The position numbers and the translations under genes are program-made. A DNA stretch of 64,000 nt from Fomes fomentarius (Eukaryota; Basidiomycota; Agaricomycetes; Polyporales; Polyporaceae), in contig JABYQN010000001.1 of NCBI GenBank assembly GCA_022606135.1, positions 1,550,001-1,614,000 on the forward strand, written 5' to 3'. Shown in pieces: positions 1-13,043 of this stretch. Each line of letters opens with the position of its first letter. Positions within the stretch are counted from its first letter, which is position 1. The notes under the pieces were generated by a model. That model was given only the letters and a program-made list of their open reading frames with translations. It ran no database searches and was not told where the DNA came from.

Positions 1-1036
1 AAGTGTGTGTCAGTCCACCGTCATCTATTTCCAGCGTCATGAGAAATCGGAACGTACGTCTTCCACCGTGACCGCCTCAAGAATTGCTTGGTCGAACTGC
101 TTGACCAGACTGCTGGCGTGCGCTTCCGAGAACTGCGACATGTCTCGGAGATTGTGGACCAATAAGCCGCCTGAGAGCACCAGAATGCCTTCCCGCCTGC
201 ATCGGAGGATATCAGCGAAGAAGCATCAGCATCACAGCGGCAGTCTGTCAAGTCACCTCATAGGTTCCACCACTTCTCCCAGCGCCCAGTTCTTCTCCGG
301 GTCCAAACTTGAGTCGATGGACACCTCAACGATTGGGATCTCCGTGAACTCCTCGCCGAACATCAGTCTGAATGGGACGAAGACACCATGGTCTAGGCCA
401 GGACCGTTGAAACCTCGCCCATCCTGTCCGCGGACTTCGAGCTTCGGTGTGGTCCGGGCGAGGTATCCGGCCTGAAGACCTTATATCAGATACGGGGAAA
501 TCTATTCTGCACAGACCTGTATAAGATTCTAAAGCTTACGTCTTTGAAGTGTTGCACGACGCGCTGGGACAAGGCAGAGTCTCCGCGCGACTTGAACTTC
601 AGCTGATACAGTGACGGCGGGAAGCCGTAGTAGTCCATCAGAAGGGGGTTCTCGTCCCCATAGTCAGTCACTACACGAGGACGCCCAGGCTCAGTTCAAA
701 GTTCAATTAACGGAGAGGTGCGCATAGGGAAGACATACCGAGACGCTCGCCAGATGTCTCCCAGTGGGCGCTGAAGACCACGATGCCCTTGGGTTTATAC
801 TTAGATAGCAAGGCAGGACCGAAGTCCTTCAAGAAGGAGGCGAGTGGACCTCTCGGTCCCATGTCCTTCATGGGCCCGCTCCTAGATTCGCTTTCAGGGA
901 AGGCTAGCGCGGGAGAGCCATGACCAAAGAAGAAAGCGGGGATCTTATCGGGCGTAGCAGGAAGCTCATCGAGTGCCCTCCGCCATTCCGTCTGTGTCTT
1001 CGGGAGCGGTGAGCCGGATCCATTGACGGCGGACAT
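1..1036 (-). CDS. LigB-family class III extradiol ring-cleavage dioxygenase (4,5-DOPA dioxygenase-like), 3' end cut by window
   Basis: Members of this family are non-haem metal enzymes that open catechol rings; the DOPA-dioxygenase branch acts on 4,5-DOPA. The sequence shows FFGHGSP near the N-terminus, FSAHWE, the block DENPLLMDYYGFPPSLYQLKF, and LDHGVFVPFRLMF. The histidines of GHGSP, SAHWE and LDHGVF fit the usual metal and catalytic positions. Exons run from 1036 down to about 738, then about 672-544, 475-262 and from about 215 onwards, with short GT-AG introns and matching phases. The start is the first real ATG in frame (MSAVNGSGS). An upstream extension in the same frame looks like a membrane anchor but begins with GTG and has no ATG. 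The C-terminus lies beyond base 1. The gene is divergent from the TFIIH gene at 1564. The family is secure; the substrate is inferred. Confidence 0.85.
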
Positions 1037-1563
1037 GGTAGAGTACGACAAAGGTGCAAGAATGCGAGCGAAGAAAGTTTTGGAGCGCAACAGGATGGCC
1101 GCGGAGAGAACAGACAGAGCGAAGACGAGTATGCGTTTGAGTGTAGCCACGGCGAAAGATGGAGGTAGAGTAAGGTTCTTCAGAAGGACGCTGAGAAGCT
1201 AGCGTAACAAGGCTACAGAAGGGACCTATATACCAGAGTTATGGCTTACGCAATGTGTATTACTGTGCTGACTGTGCCGGTCAACAAGCTGACAAGGCTC
1301 CTGATACACAGCAAACCAGTTTGACCAGCGATGCGGGATGTGACAGTCGAGACAGCTCGCACGAAGACGGTGGGTTAAAGTCGCCGAGCTGAAGGCCAAC
1401 CAACGAGATTCCCAGTCAGTACTGAGCAAGCGCGGCCCGGACGGCCGGGACCACTGCACTGCAGCCACGCGGTTTCGCGGCAATCGACGCGGTTTTGGCT
1501 CTACCCTGTCTACTTCCACTAGTACTGTACAGTCTACACAGGTACACACTCGTGTGAGGGGCA

Positions 1564-2932
1564 ATGGCACAACGAAACACCTGGCTCCGAGGCACGACTA
1601 TCCGGAAAGGTGGTCCGTCGACAGCCACAAGCACCCGCACAAGTACACCAATAGTCCAGAGCACCTCAAGCACAATCTATGGCGGAGGAGTGAAGGATCC
1701 GTCTGGGAGGACGTCGGAGTACTTCGTATGTCCTCGGATACTTGCTTTCCAACAAGCTCTTCATCGTATTCTGTACAGTCCATGGACGATCAATGTCCAA
1801 TATGCAAGTCGGATAGGTACCTGAACCCAAAACTGCGCCTCTTGGTCAGTGCGTGTTATCACAAAATGTGCATCATACCTCGCATCCTCGTAAACAGGAG
1901 ACTAACGTAAATGCAGGTGCGAATCATGTATAGACCGTCTCTTTACACTCGGGCCAGCTCCTTGTCCGATATGTAACAAGATCTTGCGCAAGCTAGCATT
2001 CACCCCGCAGACATTTGAGGATCTCACTGTGGAGAAGGAGGTTGCGATAAGACGCAGGATAGTGAAAGAGTACGCATACATTCGTCCATGACGTCTTGTC
2101 TCACAGCAGTTTACATTGTACAGGTTCAACAAGAGGCGGGAAGACTTCCCAGACCTCCGGTCATATAATGATTACTTGGAATGGGTGGAAGAGATAGGTG
2201 AAGAGTGCTTCTTGCTGTTTATTGGCAAGGCTAACCAACCTTCTAGCCTTCAACCTCATCAACGACATTGACGTTGCCGAGACGGAGGCTCGGATAGCTC
2301 GATACCGCATAGAGAACGCCGCACTCATAGAGCTGAACATCAAGCGCGAGGAGGAGTACCAACGCTACCTGCAAGAGCAAGAAGAGCAAGAACGCCAGGA
2401 ACGTGAACTTCGCGCTCAGGAAATTCGGCGACTCGAAGAGGAGGAGCGCACAGAACGCGAAAAGGGCAAGCAGGCCATCATTGACAAGCTCGAGACGTCA
2501 GACAAAGACGCTGCCCGACTCGTCGCAAAGTCGCGCCTCGACGCCCAGCGTCGTGCATCGGCCCGTGCGGCGTCGTCATCCTCGACCTCGCTCAACCAGA
2601 GCAGCGCACGGTTGCTACGCTCTCGCGCCGCGCAGAGTGCGGTCGTGCCAGACGTCCCGCATGTGCCGCTCCAGGACGACTACTACACATACGACGACAT
2701 GTTCAAGATGCGTGAGACGTACCATGACCCCGTCAGCGAGGCCGTACGGCGCGACCGGGAAGGTATCATGCGGGCTGGTGGATATGTGGTAGAGCAGGCC
2801 TGGGAACGGGCCTTGCGGTATGCAGTGGCGGGACTCGAGATTATGCCACTGTCTGGTGCGTCAGTATCGTCCCAGGAGCCCATGGCTGTCGATTCGGAGG
2901 GTCCTACAGATGTCTTAATGGCTTTAGCCTGA
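1564..2932 (+). CDS. TFB3: CDK-activating kinase assembly factor MAT1 / TFIIH subunit Tfb3
   Basis: MAT1/Tfb3 links the Cdk7-cyclin H kinase to core TFIIH and stabilises the kinase in transcription initiation and repair. Five exons (1564-1725, 1779-1867, 1917-2069, 2124-2197, 2247-2932) splice to 387 residues with every phase matching. The protein opens with a short basic leader ending GVKDPSGRTSEYF. A C3HC4 RING finger follows, from DDQCPICKSD through CYHKMCESC to PCPICNK. Next come the MAT1 signature FNKRREDFPDLRSYNDYLE and FNLINDIDVAETEARI, and then a long charged coiled coil rich in Glu, Gln and Arg. The C-terminus is Ala/Ser-rich and ends in a short acidic stretch. The start is chosen because the MAQRNTWLRG leader joins the RING exon in frame. 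Confidence 0.93.
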
Positions 2933-3340
2933 CGGATGGATCACTGCCAATTCGCCTTCTCGATTCGACGTGTTGTCCTGGCTATCCATGTATCGCTCGC
3001 TCTCCGTACCTCTCCTTGCATGTATCAGTACTGTTTTGTTTTTGTTTCACTAACGGATGCCATTTTACATCTCAACGTCACTATCCATCCTCGGATAACT
3101 GCGGATACATTAACCGTAAGGTCTACTGTAGAGTGTTGTGCCGGATGGCTCTCGAGCCCCGAAGGTATGCAATCACCTCCCTTCAGCACACTTCTGACTA
3201 GTCACTACCCTCCTTCTCATCTTCTCCTCTTCAGTCAAAGGATCTGTAAGCGGGAACCATAGTATCTGGTATTGTTTGTGCCGACTGAGAAAACGGGGAG
3301 GTCCGTCAACTTTATCCCCTTTTGATTCGCGCGTTGGTAC

Positions 3341-5223
3341 TCACCGCAACGCCTTCGGGGCGATCCTGAAAAGTTTGAGTACCTCATTCGGATCGAGCAC
3401 ATCCAATGAGTTCCGCTGTATCGACAATTTGTTCGCGTTGGATCTGTTCTCGGCGTCGTCCTCGTCGTCTTCAATGACAATGATGTCCTTGTCATCGACG
3501 CGCACGTTGCCGTTGGTACGCTGCTTCTTCCAAGATCCCACGGGGCGATCTGGAGATTTGCGTTTATGCAACCTGATCGTCTCAACGGGATGCATGGCAG
3601 CGTGCAGTACTCTTGCTGGCTTAGAGGAGCTGGCGTGGTCTACACGCGAGGGATTGTGATACTTCGAGCCTGCTTGTCTGATGTTCTGCGGGATCGTCCT
3701 AAGACCAAGGATCGTGAGTAATGTATTCTTGGTTCCGCCGTGTTCCGAGGTACCTGCACGAAGGGTCGAATGTGAGCAAGTTGATAGCGCCACCCTTGAC
3801 CTGTTCGTAGCCGACAATCGTCCGGGAGTGTCCTTTATGCTGCAGGATGATGGGAATCTTGTCTGTCACGATGATAGGGCGAGCACCAAGCAATGCCTCG
3901 CTGACGGTTGCTGTCTTCGGTCGTGAACTTCCTCCAGAGAAGTAGTCGAGTATCCACTTCAGCAGGGGTTCGACTCCTAGGGGATTCGATAAGCGTTCAT
4001 CGCTGCCTCATGAACCGGGGTTACGCACCTCCGACTAGCTCGAAGTCTACTAGTTCAGATCTGAGAGAACTCAAATCTAGGCACGGTTTCACAAGGAAAG
4101 ACGCCACTTACGGTATGCCACGAAAGGTGAAAGCAACATATAGGTCTTCACCGCATCAAATTCAGTGCACAAAGTCCGGGGAATATTCTGATCACGTACC
4201 TGAAGTACCAATCCACTTGTTGGTATCCACAAGTCGGCGGTCCAGCTGCGCTGCGCCTTCGTCATCATAGCCTAGTAGGTACTGAGTCGCATGCTATACT
4301 TGACAGACAGTTGGACTCACCCGCTCTCCACGCCCTTTCGAGTAGGATCTGGAGATTTCGTATACCTGGTGGAACGGGGGCATCAAGCAGAGGGAAGTAC
4401 ATTGGCTGCTCTTGCTGATCCATGAGGGCCGCGCACGCCATTAGATAGTTGCGGTACCTGCGCTACTCCTCAGCATAATTTAGAACAAGGTTCATGCCGC
4501 ACGTCATACCCGCAACCCCATCCTGCATCCCACGTTTCACCATGGATATGCACAGCTTGCTCGAACGCAAGCCAAGCGCGTTCGGTTGTGCCTCTATCAT
4601 GCGACCGTGTTAGAGCTTTCTTGAGGACCGGTATGAAACCTACAGAGTGTGGTAGGGTCAATGAACGGTTGATGAATCGCGCCACAACAAGGTATTACCG
4701 GGATAGATGTTTGGCGGAGGCTCGGATGACTGGGAGGCATGCCAGAAGACGTTCTTGTCTTCTTCTAAACACTTCTGGAAAGGCGTAGAGACCCGAGACT
4801 TGAATCCAAATTTGGAGGGAGATTTCGCGGAGTTCCTAGACGGTGGTTTGGCAGGAGACATCTGTGGAAAATTGTGTTTGCCACCAACATCCTGGGACAT
4901 GCTAGATCCAGAGGCTGGGGGACAGGGTCGGTAAGAATGCTGAGTTACAGTCTCCAAGTTGAAGGCACACAGACCTTGTGGTTCGTCTGGGTGTTCTTCT
5001 TCGCAGTGAAACTCACGCTGAGGTATGGTGAGAGCTGTCAGGTCCTTAGAGCATAGCGGGCATAGTACTCGCTTCCTTAAGCTCAATTTGCGTTTCAATT
5101 AGTGTCACACTAGCAGCGAGTTGTGTTCACATTGGACGAAGGGGTCATGACATACGGATCTGGATTATGCGGGATGAACTCGATGTCGCTATCGTCTGTC
5201 AGTGTTCCGTTCACGCCTGGCAT
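3341..5223 (-). CDS. ZUP1/ZUFSP-like peptidase of family C78 (ubiquitin-chain protease)
   Basis: Family C78 contains the UFM1 proteases and ZUP1/ZUFSP, a K63-chain deubiquitinase; fission yeast Mug105 belongs here. Exon 1 (about 5223-5156) encodes an acidic stretch, TDDSDIEFIPHNPDP, like the ubiquitin-binding leaders of the family. A C2H2-type finger follows (CPLCSKDL ... HCEEEH). The catalytic region has KNVFWHASQSS, then WDAGWGCGYRNYLMACAAL with the nucleophile Cys; this motif is split by an intron near 4490. Later, GHSRTIVGYE and LLTFDPS carry the expected His and Asp. The tail is charged and ends NEVLKLFRIAPKALR. There are several short introns, and the exact exon borders between 3900 and 4480 are uncertain. 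It shares a 242-bp divergent promoter with the proteasome gene at 5466. I infer a ubiquitin rather than UFM1 substrate from the N-terminal finger. Confidence 0.85.
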
Positions 5224-5465
5224 TGGGTGTGTTTACGCTCTGGTGCAGAATGCGCGCGGCGTAGTCTGCGGATCAATGTTGAAGATGTGCTGCAGGAGCT
5301 GACTGAAGCGTGGATAGGAACAAAGGCGCTCATGTCGCGTCCCATTATTGTGCGTGATGCAATCACGTGCCGGCGTCACAGGGCGACGCAAGCTCGACGC
5401 GCGTCGAAGACTCTTGAGTGCTTTCAGTTTCGAGTGTGCACCTTTGCCCCAAACTTCTTCCACCA
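5224..5465. promoter_or_regulatory. Shared divergent promoter region (ZUP1-like / PRE6)
   Basis: Only 242 bases separate the two start codons, so both promoters must lie here or overlap the genes. I see no clear TATA box. Open frames across the interval have no family similarity and are treated as chance. Confidence 0.6.
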
Positions 5466-6685
5466 TGTCTAGGTCTTACGATCGCGGTATGTGCGTCCAC
5501 CTATGACGAATTCTACGATGCTAACTTTGCTGCAGCTCTTACCGTCTTCTCCCCCGATGGTCATTTGTTCCAGGTTAGCAAGCGAATGCTCACAGGCTAC
5601 TTGATATTCATCACATCCCGACCATAGGTGGAATATGCTTTGGAAGCAGTGCGGAAGGGTACATGTGCGGTATGTGTGTGGTGTACGCGAGCTGATGTAT
5701 GGTCTAAGCCTTGTCTGCAGGTCGGTGTCCGAGGAAAGGACGTTGTCGTGCTCGGTGTAGAGAAGAAGTCTGTCCTCCAACTACAAGACCCCCGAACTGT
5801 ACGGAAGGTTGCTATGCTTGATGACCACGTTTGCCTTGCCTTTGCCGGTGCGCCACCTTGCCAATCTTCATGCTGTTCATATACTGAGTTCAAATAGGTC
5901 TCACGGCAGATGGCCGTGTACTGATTGACAAGGCGCGAATAGAGTGCCAGAGTCATCGTCTGACCGTAGAAGACCCCGTGACTGTGGAGTATATCACCAG
6001 ACATATTGCCGGCATCCAGCAGGTAAGTACGCCTACGTCTTATATCACAGCCATTGCTGGAACGCCTCGTAGAAATACACACAATCGGGAGGTGTTCGGC
6101 CATTCGGTATCTCCACCTTGATTGTCGGCTTTGACCCCCATGACACTCGGCCACGGCTTTACCAGACGGAACCGGGGGGGATTTACAGCGCATGGAAGGT
6201 ACGTGCGTGTATTCGCACCTTGAACATCGACTTATCGCATCGCAATCCAGGCGAATGCGATCGGTCGGTCGTCAAAGACCGTGCGCGAGTTCCTGGAGAA
6301 GAACCACAAAGATGACATGTCCCGCGAAGACACCATTAAGCTAACGGTGAAGAGCTTGCTTGAGGTCGTGCAGACTGGTGCCAAGAACATTGAAATCAGC
6401 GTCATGGAGAGCTATGGAGTTGTCACAGTATGCATATTTCAAAATTCAAGAGATCTATCTTCTTGCTCAAGCGACACCCTGCAGAGTCTTGACCTGGCAC
6501 AGATCGAGGCCATCGTTGCAGATATTGAGCGTGAGAAGGAGGCCGGTAAGATGCTTTCCCTCACACATTGCGTCGACACATCTCTAATCCTGTCTATAGA
6601 GGCGGAGAGGAAACGGTCGAGGTTGGCTGCGACGGCTGCAGGCCAAGCCGCGATGTCACAAGCTGCTGGTGGTTCCGGACAGTGA
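5466..6685 (+). CDS. PRE6: 20S proteasome subunit alpha type-7 (alpha4, yeast Pre6)
   Basis: This is a structural subunit of the alpha ring of the 20S proteasome, which gates entry to the proteolytic chamber. Nine exons (5466-5487, 5536-5573, 5628-5669, 5721-5847, 5898-6022, 6073-6198, 6251-6427, 6485-6545, 6600-6685) splice to 267 residues with all phases matching. The N-terminus [20 protein letters not shown] is the proteasome alpha signature. [51 protein letters not shown] and [12 protein letters not shown] are close to alpha4 of other fungi and animals. The C-terminus is a Glu/Lys/Arg helix followed by an Ala/Gly/Ser-rich tail, as in fungal alpha4. Exons of 22, 38 and 42 nt make it unusually fragmented at the 5' end. 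Confidence 0.96.
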
Positions 6686-7022
6686 AGTCGTTTTCTACAC
6701 CAAATTGTATTGTATCGTACACTGTGCAACCCCTTCCGTGAGGATAAATACTGCCATGACATCCATCGGTGTACTTGTGAACCTGCAGCTATGTGGACCG
6801 GGCTAAAAGAGTTACTGAAAGCTATAGTTATAGCCTACGCGAGTGCGCGTAAGTAAATTCCGCGGTCGATCAGTGACGTGTGTCATGGTGGTAGGCGCAC
6901 GCCTCCGAAATGTGGCTGCAACTTGAAGCGACACGTCTCGGATACGTTCTCGCCGTCGGACACGTCCTACTTCGTGTCTTCGCCTATATCTCTCCTCTGC
7001 AACCATCCTCTAGGCGCACAAA

Positions 7023-10000
7023 ATGGAGACTTCAAGCCCTGGGAGCTCCCCTGCCATCTTCTCGGTCTCAGCGAAGCATATATTGCTCTCGGAGATCCTC
7101 TCAGTCACGTCCGTCATGCGCAAGAACTCCAGATGGGCTCTCTCAACACCTTCGTTCACCTCACGCGACTCTGCGCTTGCTAGTAGCCTAGGTCTTAGAG
7201 TATCCAAAAGCTCGCTCAATGCGTACGCGTCGGGCCACGGTAACACGGAGCAGGAGCTCATGTCGGGTTTCCAAGACCTCAAACGGCTTGTGAAGGATGT
7301 CGAAGGTGGGTGTACACAATTTCGCTCATAGTCGACGTACTTGACCTCGCACAAATTTAGACCTGCATTCCCTGCCGCTCAGCACGCTCATTTTTCCATT
7401 CCTTGCCATCATTCGCTCACCACTGTCTACTGGACCCATTACTTCTGCCGCCCTTACCGCTCTTCACAACTTCTTCATATGCGGCCTTTTTTACCCCGAC
7501 GCCATCTCTCTTCCAAGCTCCCTAGCAGAACTCAGCAGCGCACTTTCAAGTTGCAAGTTCGAGGCTAGCGACTCGTCCGGCGATGAGGTCACCCTACTCA
7601 AGATCATGACAGTTATCCGCGATGCTATGTGCGGGAGCGTAGGACGATCACTGGGAGACATCGAGATATGTGAGATGCTGGAGACTGTTCTGACTACTTC
7701 GTGTCAAATGAGATTGAGCGGTATGTCAACGTCCTATGTAGCCCTGGATGGGCCCGAAGTGTTAATGCATATTGCCAGAGATTCTCAGGCGTTCTGCAGA
7801 GGACACTCTGCATCAGCTCGTGAGAACAGTGTTTGCGCGGCTGCATGAGTTTGATGCAGAGGTCGAGGAGCAAAAGGTCGCTGACAACGACCTGGAGGGG
7901 ATGGGCCTGAGTGTCTCAGCCTCCGGTCCTCAACCAGAAGAACAGACTGCACGTGAAGAGGGCACAGAGGGTACAGAGAATCCACACCAACTAGTAGAGG
8001 CTGAGGTTCCTCCTCCCGAAGCCCAGGAACAACTGCCCCATACCCCGAGCATTGCTCGGTTACCGTGTGAGTGCCTTCACCGCTTGTCCTGTTCATGCAC
8101 TGAACATGCATATAGATGGTCTACCCTCCATTTTAGAGCTTATGCGCGTGATCATCAACATCCTCGACCCTAATGACCAGGCGCACACTGACTCGACGCG
8201 TCTGACCGCACTTCGGACACTCAACGCCGCGCTTGAGGCGGCCGGCGCGCGGATATGCGCGTATCCTTCTCTCTCTGCCCTGATTCTAGATCATGGTTGC
8301 AAATATCTCTTCCAACTTGCACGCTCTGATCACCCAGTAGTCCTCCAAACTGCCCTGCGAACCATCGCAACGATGTTCGAGACTCTGCGACCAAAATTGA
8401 AGCTCCAGCAAGAACTCTTTATAGCGTTCACAATCGACAGGCTTGCTCCTCCTCCACCTGTAGGCTCAAAGAACACAAATCTGGTCCAAAAAACTCTCAC
8501 TGGATCACCAAGGCCAGGTACTCCTATACCGTCCACACCGTTACTTGGGCCTCCCGAGTCTGATACTGAGAAGATTCCGACCACCCCTCGCCTGTTGGTT
8601 GCACCTGCTCGCGGCGATACTCGTGAACTCCTGCTGGAAACATTAACGCAGATCTCCCGTCATCCTAGTTTCATGGTCGACCTCTACGCGAACTATGACT
8701 GTGACATGAACTGCGAGAACATGTTCGAGCGGTTGATCGAATTTGCTGCTAAGGTAGCATAGCACGTTGTCCTATTTTTCTTGGCTCACCATTATATAGG
8801 GCATCTATCCACCTCCAAACACAGTTGGATCGGATTTCCAGCAACAAAATGCGCAATATCTTTGTCTAGACCTCATACTCGCATTCGTAGGCCGCATGGC
8901 TTCGCGCGCGGAAGGTGTATGTCTCGTAACTATGCGTTTTCAGAGGACTCCTGACGATCTCAGTGTGACAGGCGAGCGAGGCATGGCCTGTAGTAGGTCG
9001 TATTGGCTCCTACCGGTCTAGATGCTTCTGACCTCGGGAATTGCAGGACTTTCCATCAATCGAACAGCTCCAGACCACGAAGTCGAAGAAGAAGCTCATC
9101 CTCACTGGCACTACGCGCTTCAACACGAAACCGAAGACGGGACTGGCGTTCCTGGAGGAGAACAAACTCATCTATACTGATCCGGATGAACCTCGTCCAC
9201 TTAGCCTCGCCACATTCTTGAAGAGCTCCGCCCGCATTGACAAGCGTCTTCTGGGTGACTTCATCTCCAAACCGGACAATATCGAGCTGCTCAAGGCGTT
9301 CCTGATGCTCATGGACTTCAAGAGTGTATGCGCTTCCTTGTTCACCGAAGGGGTGCTGATATCTGATCCTACATGTAGAAACCTGTCGCGGAGGCCTTGC
9401 GTGAGATGCTAGAGACTTTCCGCCTGCCAGGAGAGGCGCAGCAAATCAATCGTATCGCTGAAACATTCGCAGAGGTCTACTTCGCCACTGGACCTGGTAG
9501 GTCACACAACCAACCCGATGATAAATTTACATACTCACATTGATGCAGATGAGGTCAAGTCACAAGACGCGGTCTATGTGCTAGCGTACTCGATTATCAT
9601 GCTGAACACGGACCAACACAGTCCGCAAGTTCGGGTAAGAACATATGTGTGCAATTATCCTTGTCATGCTCATTACCGGTAGAAACGGATGACTTTGGAG
9701 GACTACACCCGTAATTTGAAAGGTGTCAACGAAGGATCTGACTTCTCTCCCGAGTTCTTGGTGAGTGCGGAGATGCATCGACAAAAGTAAATGTTAGTGA
9801 ACTAGCTCCAGTCAACCATCTATGATTCCATTCGTAAACGGGAAATCGTGATGCCCGAGGAGCATACTGGTCAGCTTGGGTTCGAATACGCATGGAAGGA
9901 ACTCCTTGCGCGTACACGACAGGCTGGTAAGTCTCTCCAATTACTCCTTGAAGCGGTATGCTCACAGCAATTCCTTTCAGGGGACTTCTTGAGTTGTAAC

Positions 10001-12522
10001 ACCTCTGCATTTGACGGGGACATGTTCAGATCCGTCTGGCGATCCGTTCTTTCGGCGATCGCATACGCCTTCATCACATTTGAAGACGACTATATCATAG
10101 AACGTGCCATCGCCGGCTTCCGCCAGTGCGCCACGCTCGCGCGTCACTTCGATATGCCGGATGTTTTCGACTTCGTTGTCGTCTCGCTATCTCAGGCTAC
10201 CTCGCTGCTGTCGGAGTCACAACCTTCCCAAGTGCCCAACTACCCCGTGGTGGATGTAGATGGCCAAGCGACCACTGTGTCTTCACTGTCGGTAAAGTTC
10301 GGGACGAACTTCAAGGGCCAGCTCGCAGCTGTTGTGCTCTTCAACATCGTGAACGGGAATGCAAACGCGCTCCGGGAAGGATGGACTCAGGTACGCTTCG
10401 ATAACCATAATCACTACAGCAACCTCATGTTTATCTCTTCTAGATTTTCGAGATGTTCCAGACATTGTTCCTGCATTCGCTCCTCCCTGCACGCATACTA
10501 CAAATGGAAGACTTCCTCGGTGGCACGTCCGTCATCCCTCTTCGTCGCAGCCAACCAGCGCGACCAGCAGCGAGATCGGACGGGCTCCTTTCCGCATTGT
10601 CATCCTACCTGATGACGCCGTACAGCTCAAGCACGGACGCACTGATTCCAGACGCTACAGATTCGGATATAGAGAAGACCCTCTGTACCATCGATTGCAT
10701 CTCAACCTGCCGTCTCGATGAGCTATACTCCCAGATCATGTGAGCTCCAATCGAGGGAGCAAGCGGATAGTCGTACTGATACACCAGGTAGGCAACTTGA
10801 GCCGGAAGCGTTGGTCGCTGCAGTTCGTGCCTTGGAAGCGCTTGCCCATGAACGGACAGTGGCGAGACTAAAACTCGAGTCGGACGATCTCGCAGCAGCT
10901 AGCGCACAGCAGGGTGAACAATTTATCTTGCCGTACGACCCCGCATCTGTGTTCCTCCTGGAGACCATGGTTAGCATTGCGCGTCAGACAGCGCAGCATA
11001 TTGAGGAGCTTTGGTGAGTGTGGTTTTCTGAACATTTATGTAATTGTCTGACCCTGCGTAAGGCCCATCGTTTTTGAGCACCTCTCCGCCTTGCTGTCGA
11101 CGCCGACACAGTACAGTATCCTACTCATAGAGCGGGCAGTCGTCGCTCTACTCCGGCTTTGCTTGATTCTTGCTGAACGTGTGCGCACTGTCACTCCTGG
11201 GTAACCCTTCTACTGCTAACACCACATGATAGCATACGCTCCGTGACCAGATATACCTCTCGTTTGACTTGCTAGCAAGATTACCACCCGCCGTTGCGAG
11301 CTCAGTAGCTGAGCAGGTTGTAGCAGGGCTTACTCAAATATTGCAACAACATCGGGAGATCGTCCGCTCACAAACAGAGTGGAACGTTGTCTTCGCGCTT
11401 TTGCGATCAACAATATCTCACCCCGAGGCCTCAAGACAGTCTTTCAACATCCTTGCCGGCCTTGCCGCCGAGAGCAATCAAGAGCTCGTCACACCAGACA
11501 ATTTCGCGGGGCTCGTCAACGCGTTGGATGAATTCGCGACTGCCGCTGGTATCGCCGTCGATGCTCAACAGCAAGGGCGCAGAACACAGTCACTGACTGC
11601 TGCCAAGTGGGTCCTATGTTATATCTAGATTGTACGTTACTTATCGATGGCTGCTAGCTCGCCCATCGTGGATCGTGGCCGTAGGGCAATAGACTTGGTC
11701 GCTGATCTGAAGAAGTGCTGGCCGCGTTTCATCGAGACGTCTGGTCTACAACGGAATTCAGGTGACTAGCTTCTTGTGGTTTGGGGCTACCGTACATGTC
11801 CTGACTGCAAACAGTGTGGCGACAGTTCGGACTGCCTCTCCTGTCATCTTTGGCCCGGCAGTCATCAAATACGTCACGAGAAATCAGGCATGCTTCCTTG
11901 GTTCATCTCCAGCGCATTCTCCTCGGTCCGCACCTGCCCCTCGACGAAGGCAATCACAATCAGATCGAAGAGACCTTCAACCGGGTGATTTTCCCTCTCC
12001 TTGACGAGCTACTCAAGCAACAAGTCTTCATGCGCGACCCGCTGGGCATTCCCGAAACGCGCCTACGGGCTTCCGCTCTGCTTTGCAAAGTGTTCATGCA
12101 ATTCGAGGCCCGCGAAGGCCAGATAGCCGACATCCGCGTTCTGTGGATCCAAGTCCTCGATTTGCTCGATCGGCTCATGCACGTCGATCGTCGGGATCAG
12201 CTGGTACGTGACATGTTGCGCGTTGCACCCGTGCAGGGCCGCACACGAGATGAACGGAATGGACAGTGCAAGGCTAATTGTGTTTGTATTCATACAGTAC
12301 GAGGCTGTGCCAGAATCGCTGAAGAACGTGCTGCTGGTCATGAATGCCACCGGGCTGCTCGTTCCACCCAGCTCGCCCGAGGACGACCGGAACGAGCGCC
12401 AGGTTGCCCTGTGGGCCGCGACGCACGAGAGGATCGAGCGGTACCTCCCCGGCTTCTTAGACGAGATAATCCCTGCGCCGCCACCCAAGTCTACCAGTGG
12501 GCCTGCGACATCGACGGCGTAA
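7023..12522 (+). CDS. GEA1: Sec7-domain Arf guanine-nucleotide exchange factor, Gea1/Gea2/GBF1 type
   Basis: Large exchange factors of this group load GTP onto Arf1 at the Golgi and drive COPI coat assembly. The N-terminal half (7023 to about 8900) is the helical DCB-HUS region, including [21 protein letters not shown] and LMVDLY-type HUS sequence ending [19 protein letters not shown]. The Sec7 domain lies at about 9045-9935. It contains [15 protein letters not shown], the helix F-G loop [13 protein letters not shown] with the glutamic finger, [15 protein letters not shown] and [14 protein letters not shown]. The long C-terminal HDS region follows and ends [23 protein letters not shown]. There are more than a dozen short introns. 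The start ATG begins [10 protein letters not shown] low-complexity acidic insert near 7860-8040 is typical of fungal members. The choice of Gea symbol is arbitrary, because filamentous fungi usually have one copy. Confidence 0.92.
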
Positions 12523-13043
12523 GCACAACGCTAGTAGTGGTTCACACGTACTTCCATATCAACCCAGCCGTCGTTGCAATAATGTACTGTATATATGCAT
12601 CTTTCTATCCCCTCATGGCTTCACAGTCTATCTGCGACAGATCGACTCTCCGGTAGCCGGCACATGATGAACGACCTTGCGGTTGACCCGAGTGAAGATT
12701 ACTCCAATCCAACGACCAAGACAGCAATATCGGAGGTGAGGTGGACGTGTAGCATTATGCGAGTGCATTAGGGCGCTGAAGAGCAGCAAGAGGGGATGGT
12801 AGGAAGAACATCCAGCGCGAGTATTACGGGTACAAAGTGTGGGTGGGAAGTAAGTAAGTGATATATCAATGAGGGGGAGAGGCAAACAAACGGGGACACC
12901 AGGGTAGCACATAACTCATTCATAACAACATCATTAGGGAGACATTTTACATTCCGTCCTTGTCTTGCACAAACCACGACGCCCACTCGAGAGTCCTAAC
13001 TAGGCAGCGCTCAGTGCTCAGGGCAGGGCCGCGCGCGTGCCCA
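12523..13043. other. Convergent intergenic region
   Basis: This holds the 3' flanks of two genes that face each other. I see no coding frame with family similarity and no RNA gene. Confidence 0.5.

Noticed and set aside
1037..1150. N-terminal hydrophobic extension of the dioxygenase that looks like a signal anchor
   Set aside because: It begins with GTG, has no ATG, and intracellular relatives start near the chosen methionine.
3960..3990. GGTTCGACTCC resembling a tRNA T-loop
   Set aside because: There is no cloverleaf around it; it lies within the ZUP1-like gene.
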